From positions 2,696,001 to 2,760,000 of the forward strand of contig BSWB01000008.1 of the NCBI GenBank assembly GCA_033239125.1: a stretch of 64,000 bases of DNA, written 5' to 3'. The notes beneath the pieces were generated by a model, which was given only the letters and a program-made list of their open reading frames with translations, was not told where the DNA came from and searched no databases. Below are positions 21,503-32,555 of the stretch, piece by piece; position 1 is the first letter of the stretch; every line of letters starts with the position of its first letter. The DNA is from Fagopyrum homotropicum (taxonomy: Eukaryota; Streptophyta; Magnoliopsida; Caryophyllales; Polygonaceae). The position numbers were made by a program, and so were the translations under genes.

Positions 21503-23335
21503 TGATAACACGATTTATGACTTCGGTTTAGGTAATCATTTAGATAGATTTCCCGCTCATTCATGCATGGTTTAGCACTAGTTCACGACGTTTGCACTCA
21601 ATTCGCGTATTTTGTCGAGATAGACGTCTACACGGACTTGTGCGTTGCTTTGTAGGTCTTTTGGGAGGTTTAGGAGCTAAAACGATACGTTTGAGGATCA
21701 TCTATCAAGATGACACACCCTCGGACTCATTAGGATGCAAGCTAAAGGCTAGGAAGGGCTCATGGAACCTTGCCAACACAAGCCATGCACCAAATCGAAG
21801 CTTAATGATCAAAGGCAATGCTGAAGCACAGAATCACGGTTCTCTGACACTCCACGGCCATGGTTTCAACCGTGGATTTTGCCAGGTTTTTGTGACAGCT
21901 GTGCCACGATCTCTTGGCCAGCTCTTGCAAAGTTGTAGTATAAAAGTGGTCATGCATTGGCTGAGAGAAGAATCTGGGAGCAGCTCTCCATTATCCACTA
22001 TCCTCTAACAAAAATATTCTCTAAACAAGAAGATTCTTGGCAAGAAGGAGGAAGAAGAAGGCCACCATTGGAGAGGAGCTTGATTGGAGAAGAAGAAAGA
22101 CACACCATTGATAGGTTTTGATAGCTTGTAGTGAAGAATTTCGGAATCAATCTCTTGAGTTGTATGAACCATTTGAACCTTCTTTAAGAAGGATTGTGAG
22201 TTATTCTAATTCCATTTTCAGCTTGGTTTTGTTTTAGTTCACTTGTTCATCTCTTTCTCTTCATTACCTTGCAAATGGATGCCATGATTTTATGTTTGAT
22301 TGTTTCGTTTTCTATTATGAATGTTTTAGGCTAAATAGATGTGGTTCTAGGGTAAGGAAAGGATGGTTATGGCTAGGGCTATGATAGGACGGACTTAGAT
22401 TTACCTTTGGATAACTTGTGTGCATGAACGTAGTTTCTGTTAGGAATCACGGCCAGTTCTTGCCAAACCACGGCCGTGGAAAGGTAGAACAAACCGTGAT
22501 CTTACCTGGTTCGATGGATCTAGTCTTAGATTGTTAGAATGTTGAAATCCTAGTGTTTATTGAGCTAATTCTATCCTAGGGTGACCTAGTGTTAGCAACT
22601 AAGTTTTTAGGAGAGACTTATCCGGTAATCCTTGCTCTTAGATCTCAAGGATGATAAACCCTAGGTAGTGGTGAGCTTCATAAGCCGCCATTGGATTAAG
22701 TGTGCTAGGGTGGTTGTTTAGAACTAACCCTTCCGAGACGTACCCGGTAAGGATAGGTTAGATCTCTAGGTAACAATCCGGTTTGTGTAGAATTCCTTCC
22801 CTTAAGTTCTTAGAGACTTACCCGGTGATGAGACTTTAGGGATGGCCTAGCGGACCATGAGACCTACCCGGTGATTGATCCCAATCTAGAAACACTTAAC
22901 CCCAACATATCATAGTTAATCCAATGAAAGAATAGATAGCTTGAGTCCTATGCCATAACCGGACTTCCAACCCCTAGAATCCGCTTTTCTATCTTTGATC
23001 TATATCTCGTATCTTTGCTTGATTGTTTGCGTTGATTTGTTAGCTTAGTTGATTATTACATTTCGCATAATTTGTGATCTTTGATTGATCACCGAAAAAC
23101 CAACCAAAAACAATTGTGATTTTCATTTCTTTATTTCTTTCTTTTTTTTCTTATCCTAGATCTTCACTAGACTTAATCATAAATCGAATCAATCTCACCT
23201 TAGTCTTTGTGTTCGACCTCGGAATACTATCCCTACTATAAACGTCCCGTACACTGCGGGTTCGCTAAGAGTTAGGATAAATATAACGAGAATATAAATT
23301 TAAAACCCATTGCGTGTCACATCCTTAGCGTAACA
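21503..23335 (+). mobile_element. Solo LTR with perfect 5-bp target duplication
   Basis: The element begins TGATAACACG and ends GCGTAACA, and both sides carry ATCTC (21498-21502 and 23336-23340). It is 1833 bp without coding sequence. A TATA box (TATAAAAG, 21939-21946) sets the strand. Four copies of GAGACNTACCCGGTRA-like sequence lie at 22613, 22735, 22813 and 22859. The length and the noncoding nature fit an LTR of a Tat/Athila-type element left after LTR-LTR recombination; the family is my inference. Confidence 0.75.
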
Positions 23336-23618
23336 ATCTCTCAACAACATACTACCTCACATGATCATAAGACACAATCTAAGAGGGCCTACTATCCTAA
23401 GAAGGTCTAACATGCTCATCATACACAAATCCATCACACTCCAATAAGACTAAGGCTCCTAGGTTCACAACCAGTAGATGGCATTCACAATCTATCCTAG
23501 ATCCATCATAGGCATGCTACTATCATGATACACCTCACAGCTAAAGAAGGAACGAAGAGGAAGGGAGAAGAGAAGCCTACTGTTGAAGAAACGCAGTCGC
23601 GGAGTCAAGTTGGCGCCC

Positions 23619-23783
23619 CTGCGAAACACTGTCATTGCCCCTGCAGCCCCCTGGCGTCGCCCCTGCGGCCCCCTGGCGTCGCCCCTGCGTCCTGGATCTG
23701 CCCCTGCGGTGCCTTGAGCCGCCCCTGCGGTGGCCTGGGTCCGCCCCTGTGCCTCTGAAGATTCCCCCCCCCCCCCCCCCCCC
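23619..23783 (+). repeat. GC-rich decamer array in the LTR of element C
   Basis: GCCCCTGCGG-like units alternate with CCCCCTGGCGTC, including an exact CCGCCCCTGCGG at 23719-23730, and end in a poly-C run of about 20 bases and CGCGGTCGAACGGCAGAAGG. The truncated 3' LTR has only the end of this array (15830-15870), because the rest was cut off. Confidence 0.9.
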
Positions 23784-24409
23784 GCGGTCGAACGGCAGAA
23801 GGTCGTCTTCTTCGTCTTCGACTGTGGATCTTGAGCTCCAAAGTCCTCCTCTTCTTGTTGGGTCTTCTCCAAACACCAACCACTGATCTTAGACTCTTCT
23901 CCACGACCTAAACTTCCTAGGAACGCATGCATGCAAAGATTCAAGGAAAAGCTTCTCAAGAGCTTCATCCATGGCAATGGATGAAGGAGGGGAAGAAATA
24001 GTTCAGCAGCAAGGAAGGGAAGGGAGGGAGAAGGAGTGGCTTACCAAACCTGGATCCAGAATCTGCTCCACTGCAGTCCACAATCAAGAGCTCCAAAGTG
24101 AAGGAAGAGAAAAGAGAGAACAGAGGAAGTTGTGAAGGATAGAATAGCGTGAATGAAAAGGAGAGGAGAGAGGAGAGGTTACTAGGCTGCACAAAGGGGT
24201 ATGGAAACAAGATGCCAACTGACCTCTTGTCCCTTGTGCTAGAACTGAAGGGTCCAAACGCAAAAAGACGGAAACCAGAAGGTCGGAACCGGATTTTGAA
24301 TATAAAAAAAATCCCTTTACTCAGCATCCCATGCCTGCGGGAAATTGAGCCGCGCCTGCAGAAAGGTCGAAACCCGCTCACCATCCGAAATTTTTTTCCG
24401 GATGTTACA

Positions 24410-25134
24410 CTAGCCGAGTACTACAACTATAATGTTCAAGGAAAAGAAATAAAAACCCAACATCCCGTCCAATAATGTACGGGAACCTTAGTTGACTACT
24501 CCGACCGGATCACTTGGCATCATCCCTATCCTGCAACACATCTACAACAACGGATAAAACCGTTTGCTAACATTCTACATATTAGGATACCGGTAATAGC
24601 ACATACACGCATAAAATAGGAATATACACATAACATTCTTACACATCAATCCAGTTATTATCTTATACCGTGATACACTTTAGAATTAAACTTCTTTTGT
24701 GACATGAGGATCTCCCGAACCTCGCCTCTGACCCCGTATACCAATAGGATTGGATCCGATGCACCTCAGCGTGTACCTGTCTTGGCTAGTCGCAGAGAAA
24801 CTTCCATTCTCCTATGAAATCTAGGTAGTGATGTCACTACCCGTCACTAATTGGGTCATAAACAACAAAGATCGTCCTATGATGTTATCGTTATTTAACA
24901 ATCAAGCATACACCACTATTACAACCATGCTAACACACAAAAGTTCATCTAAGTAAGCCCAATGGACTTATCTGTATCTAGGTAATCCTAGCTATCAATC
25001 AACGCTCAGTTCCCGCAGGAAAACACTCAACGCCTGATCATACAAGGCGCACATATCATAAACCATCCGATCGCTAGAAGTTTTAAACTTTTAGTCTCAA
25101 TGATCATTATAAGATCATGTGTGCCATTAGAATG
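24410..25134 (-). repeat. Chromovirus LTR fragment
   Basis: The text around CCCGTCCAATAATGTACGGG and the repeated CTAGTCGCAGAGAAAC part match the LTR of element C at 20740-21150, in the same orientation but diverged. Its first bases are missing at the border with element C, and it ends where integrase text begins. Confidence 0.65.
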
Positions 25135-25800
25135 AGAGCTGAGACAACGGATCTTACAGGAGGCTCATGCGAAGTGTATCCCGGTGCGAGTAAGATGTAT
25201 CAGGATACCAGACGCTCTTTCTGGTGGGGAGGACTGAAGCCAGACGTGACGAGATATGTAGCTTAGTGTGCGATATGTTAGCGGGTCAAGATTGAGCATC
25301 GCCGGCCAGGTACAAAGCTACACCCACTTCCCGTTCCCTAGTGGAAGTGGGAAGACACCTCGATGGATTTTGTTACCGGGTTGAGACCGATTTGGAGTTT
25401 TCACGCCATCTAGGTGATGGTAGATCGAGTGACAAAGACAACACGTTTCATTTCTATCAAGGAGACGTGGCCGGTAAGTCGATTAGCAAAGGAGTTCACT
25501 CGACAAATAGTGAGACTTCATGGAGTACCTAGGACTATAGTCTCTGACAGAGACGGACGGTTCACTTCGAGTTTTTGGCAGCAGGTGCATGCCGTCCTAG
25601 GTACGAGTCTATAATTCACGACCGCCTATCATCTTTAAACCGATGGTCAGTCTGAGAGGACCATCTAGACTCTGGAGGATATGTTGAGAGCATGCGTGCT
25701 AGACTGGGACAGGTGTGGCCAGATCACCTTCCCTTAGTGGAGTTTTCGTACTACAATAGTTGGCATGCATCGATCGGGATGGCTCCTTGCGAGGCCAGAA
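25135..25800 (+). pseudogene. Chromovirus integrase fragment
   Basis: The plus strand reads LRQRILQEAH, RRSFWWGGLKPDVTRYVA, RVKIEHRRPGTKLHPLP, then MDFVTGL (first Asp), TWPVSRLAKEFTRQIVRLHG, VSDRDGRF (second Asp) and DGQSERT (Glu). Stops and frame changes lie between, so it is dead, although the three catalytic residues remain. It ends at SIGMAPCEA, where the strand switches. Confidence 0.75.
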
Positions 25801-26345
25801 AGAGCGTCTGATATCCTGGTACATCAAAACTCCGTCAGCACCGACGGTAAACTGTGGTGCCTCTCCTCGAGACATCCTGTCTCGAATCCGTGCCAAAGTT
25901 GGACAACTCCCCTGCTTTTGTCGGATTTCTCCGAACATATTAGGTAACATCTCCAAAGTGGCAGATGGTTGTCAAAATCCGGAAAGTGGATATCCATCTC
26001 TAGCCATGCTAAATCTCGCTGCAATTGAGGCTGAGCTATTAGCCGAGCGATCGTCATCTCCCGGGGAGTCTTCCTACTGAGGGCGTCACACATTCGCCTT
26101 CATCGGGTGGTATAAAATCTCTAGATCAAAGTCCTTGATCAACTCTAACCATCTCCGTTGGCGGTTATTCAACTCCCGCTAACTGAATATGTACTTCAAA
26201 CTCTTATGGCCTGTGAAAATATGGCATGTAGTTCCGTACAGATAATGCCTCCAAATCTTCAAAGCGTGAACAACGGTAGCTAACTCGAGATCGTGGATAG
26301 GGTAATTCTCCTCATACGTCTTCAGTTGTCTCGACGCTTATGTTA
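25801..26345 (-). pseudogene. Chromovirus RNase H and linker fragment, opposite strand
   Basis: From 26345 down, the minus strand reads ASRQLKTYEENYPIHDLELA, VVHALKIWRHYLYG, IFTGHKSLKYIFS (Gly for the usual Asp), then VCDALSRK, LARIRDRMSRGEAPQFTVG and GVLMYQDIRRSFW. It is joined head-on to the plus-strand integrase fragment at about 25800. Confidence 0.75.
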
Positions 26346-27590
26346 TATCCTTACAGCAACGCATCCGAGTATATTATTATTTTTGATACGTTCCCGTATA
26401 TCCATATTATGATTTTCGGAAAAGTCTAGAATTTTTCCCGATCCAAAAATCCCGTTCCTGTTAATTTTCATCGAGTTTATATCATATTCATTTTATTTTC
26501 CTATTTCTCATTTATTTTAATCATTTCTCTTTCCCTCTCTCTTCTAGCCTATCTCTCTCCCCGAGTTGTGGATGCCGCCCAGTTAACTATGGATCTACCT
26601 CTAACCTGTGCCTATGGCTGCACCTCCGACCCCTCGTTGCACTCAGCTCTACCTCGACCTCTCACCTCTCATCTCCATCCTCTCCCAACCTCTGTTTCAC
26701 TTGCTCCTCCCTACCTCTCTTACCTACTCCCTTGAATACCTCTCTGCAGCAACACCAACTCTTCCCTTCCTTCGTCTCCTCGCTCAAACTCTCTCACTCT
26801 CGAAGCTACCGTCGTCGCCTGTGAGCCAACACCACCATCCCTCACCGAAGCTGCAATACCAGGAGCACATGTCCCTCCCTGTACAGACATGGAGCTCCCC
26901 TTATCGAACCACCTCGGTTTCGATTCTCGAACATCCTCTGTCCTCGCCGGAGAAGGAAGCCCGCCACTTCAACCCGTCTGTAGCCACAGAAGAGGAACAC
27001 CGCCTACGCTGCCGCCTTCCCTCGCCTTCACCCCGCCGTCAAGAAAACCCTGCAAATTGCCGGATATCGAAGCCCTTGACCGCCTCGTCCCTACTCCACC
27101 GTCGAATCCCGTCGGAGAAGTCGCTTCCTCGCCTTCCCTAGCGCCGGAGCCTGTAGCCACCGCGACCAGCCTTGCCTGGGTTATAGTTCCCGCCGCCGTC
27201 CTGCAGAGCCTACCTCGCCGCTTCTCTGTTGGGTTGAAAACCCTTTTTCTATAATCACAATCGGGATACCCTAACTTTTGGTGAAATTACACAGAACCAC
27301 CCAAAACTTCTATTTACATATTTTACCCTTATTTTGAGATTTTGCAGTTATGCACTTATTGAGTTAATTTCAAATTTTGGCTAAAATTCATATTTACATA
27401 AAAGGCCCAAGTTTCTGAAATTACACATTGTTCCCTCTGTTGGATTAATTACTAAAATGCCCAAGTTATTATTTACGGAAAATAACCCATGTTTATAATA
27501 TTATATATTTGCCCGGAAAATGTTTTTATGGGTTTTAACCTTGGAGTTTAAATACGAATTATATCTTATATCTTTTATATATATATATAG
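26346..27590 (+). other. LTR-like stretch without gene
   Basis: It opens with TGTTATATCC-like sequence near 26340, has an AT-rich first part, a CT-rich leader (26520-26570) and a long Pro/Ser/Leu-rich open frame (26608-27141) without recognisable domain, then AT-rich sequence with CCCAAGTT repeats. It looks like an LTR of a chromovirus, but the ends cannot be fixed. Confidence 0.35.
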
Positions 27591-29360
27591 TCTGACTCTC
27601 ATGTAAACAACACCTATAGTGTACAATGAGAACATACATTAACCATAGGATTGATTTGATCTAACGGTCTTAATTAAACCAAATTTTAGGGAATATTTTA
27701 CTCCACTCTCCAATTAAAGAGGGTGCATTACACTCTCCATAGTAATTATAGTCAAATATAGCAGTTAGAGATTCTCTCCCTAATTGTTATTATCATAATT
27801 TCGACATTTACATCCAAATTTGGTTTTCAACGTGAATTCATATTGCCCTTTTTTCATTTCTCAATTCATCATTCACCATAGCTGATATCAACAACATTTC
27901 TAAATCAATTCAATTATTATCTCCATTCTTCTAGTTAATATTGTACAAAAGTATTCGTCTGTGTTCATGAAAATATTCGTCAATATACTGTTAAGAATTC
28001 ATTCATGATACCGATATTATTCGTTCATGTCCAACAAATTTTAGTCGATTATTGATAATTGAAATTAACAGTCAATGGTACATAAATTATTTATTTATAT
28101 AGTGAAAAATATTCGCTCATAATCTGAAGAGACCAATTTTTCAATCTTCGGACAATTCACGAACATATACGTATACGAAGATATTCGTCCATTTTACTTA
28201 AAATATTCGTTAGTGTTACTGAATATATTCGTACATATGATATAATATATTCGTTGCAAAATTTAGTTATTCAATTGTTTTCAGTAACCTGGCGCACATA
28301 CACGGACAAATCACCACAAATCGCCGGATAAAAGAAATATGATCACCGAATATTTACAACATTTAGTGTCGAATAAAAACTAAAGTACAATAATTCATGT
28401 ATATGACAATGGAATAACAAATTTTGGTTATTAGATCAAAGAAGGTTTCAAGCAACACAAAAACTTATTGAATCTTAATCTAAGCAAAATCAATGTCCTT
28501 CTCATTTTGCAAAATACATTAACATACATCAACGAATAAAAACTCAATAAACAGTGAATACAAATCAATAGCATATGCTTCTCTTGTACTGTTGAGGATG
28601 GGGACAACCATGTTTTCCGGTTGGTCTGCAATGATGACCAATTTGGAGTCGTACAACAAGATTGTTGATGATAATGATGTAATATCGACACGAGCCTACA
28701 AGGATGAAGCAAAACGAGGCTTTTGAATAGTCTCGAGCGAAATTGATGGTGAGTGAGACGAAATTGGTCTCATAGACGGTTGATTCGCGATGCACGAGAC
28801 TGAAGAATTGTTGGAAGGGAACCTGAGGCATTCGAGAGAGAGTCATGGCGAGGTCAAGTCCGAATCTACGAAGAAAACCGGCACGAGGCCAAATCTGATT
28901 TGGAACGACGGTTGTGCCTTCATTGGACGAACGACAACAACCCTATTCATCGTTGAATCGCCCTTGCTCGTCATTGGAGTCGTTTCAGAAATAATCGGTT
29001 ATAAATTCGAAGGAGGAGGGTTGATATTGAGAGCTCTAGGTTTCACCTTCTATGGATTCCCATGAAGCGTATAAACTTTTGTCGAATGATTTTTGTTTCC
29101 TATTGAACGATGATGGAAGATTTGAATGAGAGATTCTAGGGCCATATAAGGTAACAAATCTTTTTATATACAATAATGAAGTAAATTGGGTGAAATTTGA
29201 TTTTCACGCGCAGCCAATTCCCCCACTCTCATTCTAATTTGTTTTATTTTTATTTTTTTCCTTATTTATTATGGTTAATCTTGACCATCTATTATTCTAA
29301 TCTTACGGATTAGATTTGTTCTCATTGTACACCATAAGAGATGTTTACATATGAGCATTA

Positions 29361-29362
<2 letters not shown>
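27591..29362. mobile_element. Non-autonomous element with long terminal inverted repeats
   Basis: CTCATGTAAACAACACC...GTGTACAATGAGAACA at 27598-27633 is matched in inverse orientation at 29308-29355, with weaker pairing continuing inward. The last 300 bp of the left side hold eight ATATTCGT-like words (27952-28255). Two modest open frames (28565-28846 minus, 28790-29065 plus) have no recognisable domain. I find no clear target duplication because both flanks are simple TA/CT repeats. The superfamily (Mutator-like or other) is unresolved. Confidence 0.6.

Positions 29363-29430
<68 letters not shown>
29360..29430. repeat. (CT)n(TA)n compound microsatellite
   Basis: About 12 CT units are followed by about 23 TA units, directly beside the right end of the inverted-repeat element. 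Confidence 0.95.
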
Positions 29431-29432
<2 letters not shown>

Positions 29433-29439
29433 CACTATG

Positions 29440-30773
29440 CACAAATTTAGCGTTACGCTAAATTTGTTTAGTTTGGTGCTAGGTTCGAAAGCGCCCCGAT
29501 AAAGGCCAACAAATCCATTCCCAACATCCGTAGATCGTCTTCCGCCTTGGACCTTACGTGAGTACTTTCTTCCTCGTTTGGTTATGTTAGTGGTAGTATA
29601 TCATGCTAGGTGAATCTAGCATAATCTAGAGTGAATGTCAAGTAGTGGGTTGGAAACTTAGGTGAATGTTTGAGAAAGGATTGATATTCTAAGGCTTGTG
29701 TGTGTTGATCTTGAGTTAGTTATACGGCTATGAGCGTTGGGGTTGATCTTGTGAGGTTTGGAGGTTGTGTTTACATATCAGTTGAGGTTGTGGAGATAAG
29801 GACGAGTTGTGTAGTTGGTTTATGATCTTGCGAGATTGTTGGGACTTGAAGTATAAGGACTTATAGTATATGTGAGTGGTTGTTGATTATCGTGTCTTAT
29901 CTTGAATTGTCTTTGATTATATTCCTATGGGAAGAGAGATTCGGTTGTTTTGGGTTGATCGTTGGGACAAGGTAAGTCTTTGGACTTGCTTAGCTCGCTT
30001 TTACGTATTAGTTGGATGTGTGACGGTGGTGTGTGCTTTATGTTTGATTAAACCATGAAACTGGAATAGGATGACTTATATATGGATTATTGGCCCAAGC
30101 TCATGCTTATCGGGCGGTGACATCACAACTCAGCTCCTGAGGGAGGCTGGGAGGTTCACTACGACCAAGCCATACACGGTATACGGGCGGGCTACTTCAC
30201 CACTCCACATGGTATACGGGAAGCGCGCCGCACCACTCCTGTTGGTTACATGGGGACAGGGGCAAGAGTCATAAGACTTCTCGTATCACAATCTTAACGA
30301 ATGGAACTAGTAATGTAATGACTTAAAAGAAGATAATAACCGGCTTGTGTGTTTGAGCATGATGTGTGTTTATGTTTTCTTGTTTGTGTATGTGTCTTTA
30401 CTATCTATCTAATGCCTAGAATGTGAGCTAACGGTTTTATACCGCTTGTAGATGTCTTGCAGGTTAAGGATGTTGCCGAGTGCTCCGGAGGAGTGGGCTA
30501 TCGGGGTCCCCGTACATCATAGGACGAGTTGGGATTTGAGTCCTTGTGTTGTTGTTATTTTTGTATATTGTTGATGTTGTTGTAAGGACGGCTGGAGTCT
30601 TTCTTTCTTTAAGTTTTTGGGTATCATAACATTGCATGAAATGTATTTCGGTTTTGGCATTTATTTGTGCCTTGTTGCAAGATCCGGTGAAATTATTGTC
30701 AGGCTAAGGGTCGGGACCCATTGTGAGGTCTCTGCCCGTAGCATCCCGAGTCCTGCGGATTTGGGGTGTTACA
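29440..30773 (+). repeat. Chromovirus LTR, plus orientation, left end lost
   Basis: The part 29980-30773 matches the LTR of element C (21290-20473) in opposite orientation, including CGTACATCATAGGACG and the terminal GGGGTGTTACA. No primer binding site follows, so it is a solo or truncated LTR. Its left end is not a clean TG terminus and may have been lost at the microsatellite. Confidence 0.65.
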
Positions 30774-31984
30774 TGTACCCGCGGAAATTTTGGCCCGCTC
30801 CCGCGGTGACACCCCGACCTGTCGGCCTTGGTTCTTGCCTGGTTGTTGCTTCGTTTCTCCGCACCTGAGGCTTCAATACTTGCGCCTCCGGTCTTTCAAC
30901 TTCCTGCACCTGCAACATCAGGGAACCGCCCCCACACTTAACAATAGCAGATGAAGAGTTTGCACCCGTTTTAGAGTTGTGTGCTTCCTGCACCTGCAAC
31001 CATTCACTACCGCAGTCACGACCCCTTTGAAAATGAAATGCCTCCTTTGAATTTTACGGCCCGCACCAGCGGCCACCAATTCCCATGCCCGTGGTTAAAT
31101 GCCTTTGCAATAAAATGACGGTTTCAAATTTGCATCTTCTGAGCTATTATTATGACGGTTTGAGACTTTTCTTTTACTATCTTTAACGCCTAGTAATATA
31201 AATAGAGGTGTTAGGCTTGTGTTAGAGCATCTCAATACGCACCAAAAACGTCTCTTCTTTCTTTTGTTATTTTGTTTAAAACTGTTCATGAAGAGGTGAA
31301 ATTCCATAGCTACTCTTAGCAGTTGAAGCTCTCATACAAAGAGTTTGGTTGTAGGTTTCTCTTTTATGAAGTTTAATCTTACGAATATTTGTGTTTCTTT
31401 CCTCATGTCTAATGTTTGTTTTGTATTTCACGGTTTACTTTAGTTTGATCACCTAAGTAGATTGGTTTTTTATAAATCGCTAGGAATCGATAATTCCGGG
31501 TTCGGGTTTCTATTCTAGTAGCAAACACGATTAACACAAGGGGGTTGTAAGTGTCTTCCGTGAAGGTAAATTAACCACATATTATAAGTAACGAGTTGTT
31601 TCTTTATATGCGTCTAAATCCTTATTTGCATGCTATCGTTTTATTTAATCTTGTAGGTTTACAGATTAGCTTTAACGATAAGTTATATTGGGGCTGGTAG
31701 AACCAATATATGTATATCATCGGGATGTGAACAAGCAATTGAGAAAATTCAGAGAAACTAGGATTAACCATATCTTTTGAGAGTGAAAACGGTTAAGTGT
31801 AGTGTTTTGTCTAATCTTTGTAAACAACTTTCATTGCATTCTATTTGATAATTTCGATTACATAGTATTTTTATGCTCGAATCTATCTTGGGTTCGACCC
31901 ATACTTATTTACTATACTCGTTTTTAGTGATATTGATTTGGATATTACTTTGATAAGCATAACGAAGGAAAGGTCTTGTTATCA
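30774..31984 (+). repeat. Athila-type LTR remnant
   Basis: Many segments parallel the LTR of element B: a GC-rich first part with dodecamer variants, a TATA box (TATAAATAG, 31197-31205), TTCCGGGTTCGGG plus TCTAGTAG, CTTGTAGGTTTACAG, TCTTGGGTTCGACCC and an end like GGTCTTGTTATCA. Overall divergence from B is high. No Athila primer site follows; instead RPA-like coding text begins. Confidence 0.65.
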
Positions 31985-32130
31985 ACTTAGGGCGTACATC
32001 CCTATTCATGAGCTTCCCGAGATGCGTCTAAAGACGAACGCGTAGAACGAACTTCTATTTTTGTACATGTCTTGCGCCCGCTTTAGGATCATTACTACTA
32101 ATTCCTATTTCTTATTTTTCCCGTATTTAG

Positions 32131-32443
32131 ATATCGTTGTACTTTTTCATTGGGTTCACCTAGAGAAGATAATTTCTAAGGGAGACGGTTCCTTACCTGT
32201 GCGAGAAATCTATGTGACCGACAATAGGTATCATCTTCTTTGTTACTTTTTTGTCACTTTCATATCTATATCCTTCTCCTAGTAAAGTTTTTTTTTTTCT
32301 TAATTTTTTATACCATTTGTGAGTAGGCTATTCTTGTATTTGCGTGGAATAGGGCACTAATGACTGAGTTTGAGAAGCTCGAATACCTACTGAATGATGA
32401 CCCGATTATTGAAATACCGAGACTGGAAATCAACAACTTCTCC
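32131..32443 (+). pseudogene. Two exons of a replication protein A (RPA1)-like OB fold
   Basis: The first exon starts after a TTTAG acceptor (32130) and reads LEKIISKGDGSLPVREIYVTDN up to a GGTATC donor (32226). The second starts after GTGAGTAG (about 32329) and reads FAWNRALMTEFEKLEYL and EIPRLEINNFSG, up to GGTACC (32443). This is the pattern of an RPA large-subunit DNA-binding OB fold (IISKRDG...REI..VD, LW, V.I...RVSDFNG). RPA1-like proteins bind single-stranded DNA; plant Helitrons can also carry such domains. No further exons are evident, so it is a fragment, either gene relic or transposon-borne. Confidence 0.5.
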
Positions 32444-32555
32444 GGTACCATTTCTGGATTTCCAAGTTCTTTCAACCTATTTGAAGTTTACTTTTTAGAC
32501 TACTTGATTATATTTTTTGATGTGGGCTAGATGGACTATCCCAAAACCACATATT

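Larger units (their letters stand above)
15821..24409 (-). mobile_element. Chromodomain Ty3/Gypsy retrotransposon, pol-deleted (element C)
   Basis: Read on the minus strand, the order is 5' LTR (24409-20473), primer binding site for initiator Met tRNA, gag, about 2 kb without recognisable pol, a degraded chromodomain, a polypurine stretch and the 3' LTR (16478-15821, cut by element B). No RT box, RNase H or integrase core is seen in the 4-kb interior. A solo LTR interrupts its 5' LTR. The chromodomain and the primer site place it among the chromoviruses, probably the Tekay/Del side. Confidence 0.75.
20473..24409 (-). repeat. 5' LTR of element C, interrupted by a solo LTR
   Basis: The LTR spans from TGTAACATCCGG (minus strand, 24409) to GGTGTTACA (20473). 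Without the insertion and its target duplication it is about 2.1 kb. The part near 20473-21300 matches the LTRs at 24410-25134 and 29440-30773; the part near 23740-24400 matches the 3' LTR at 15821-16478. Confidence 0.8.

Noticed and set aside
26608..27254. 177-residue frame considered as a gene
   Set aside because: Composition is Pro/Ser/Leu by a CT-rich leader; there is no domain, and the surroundings look like an LTR.
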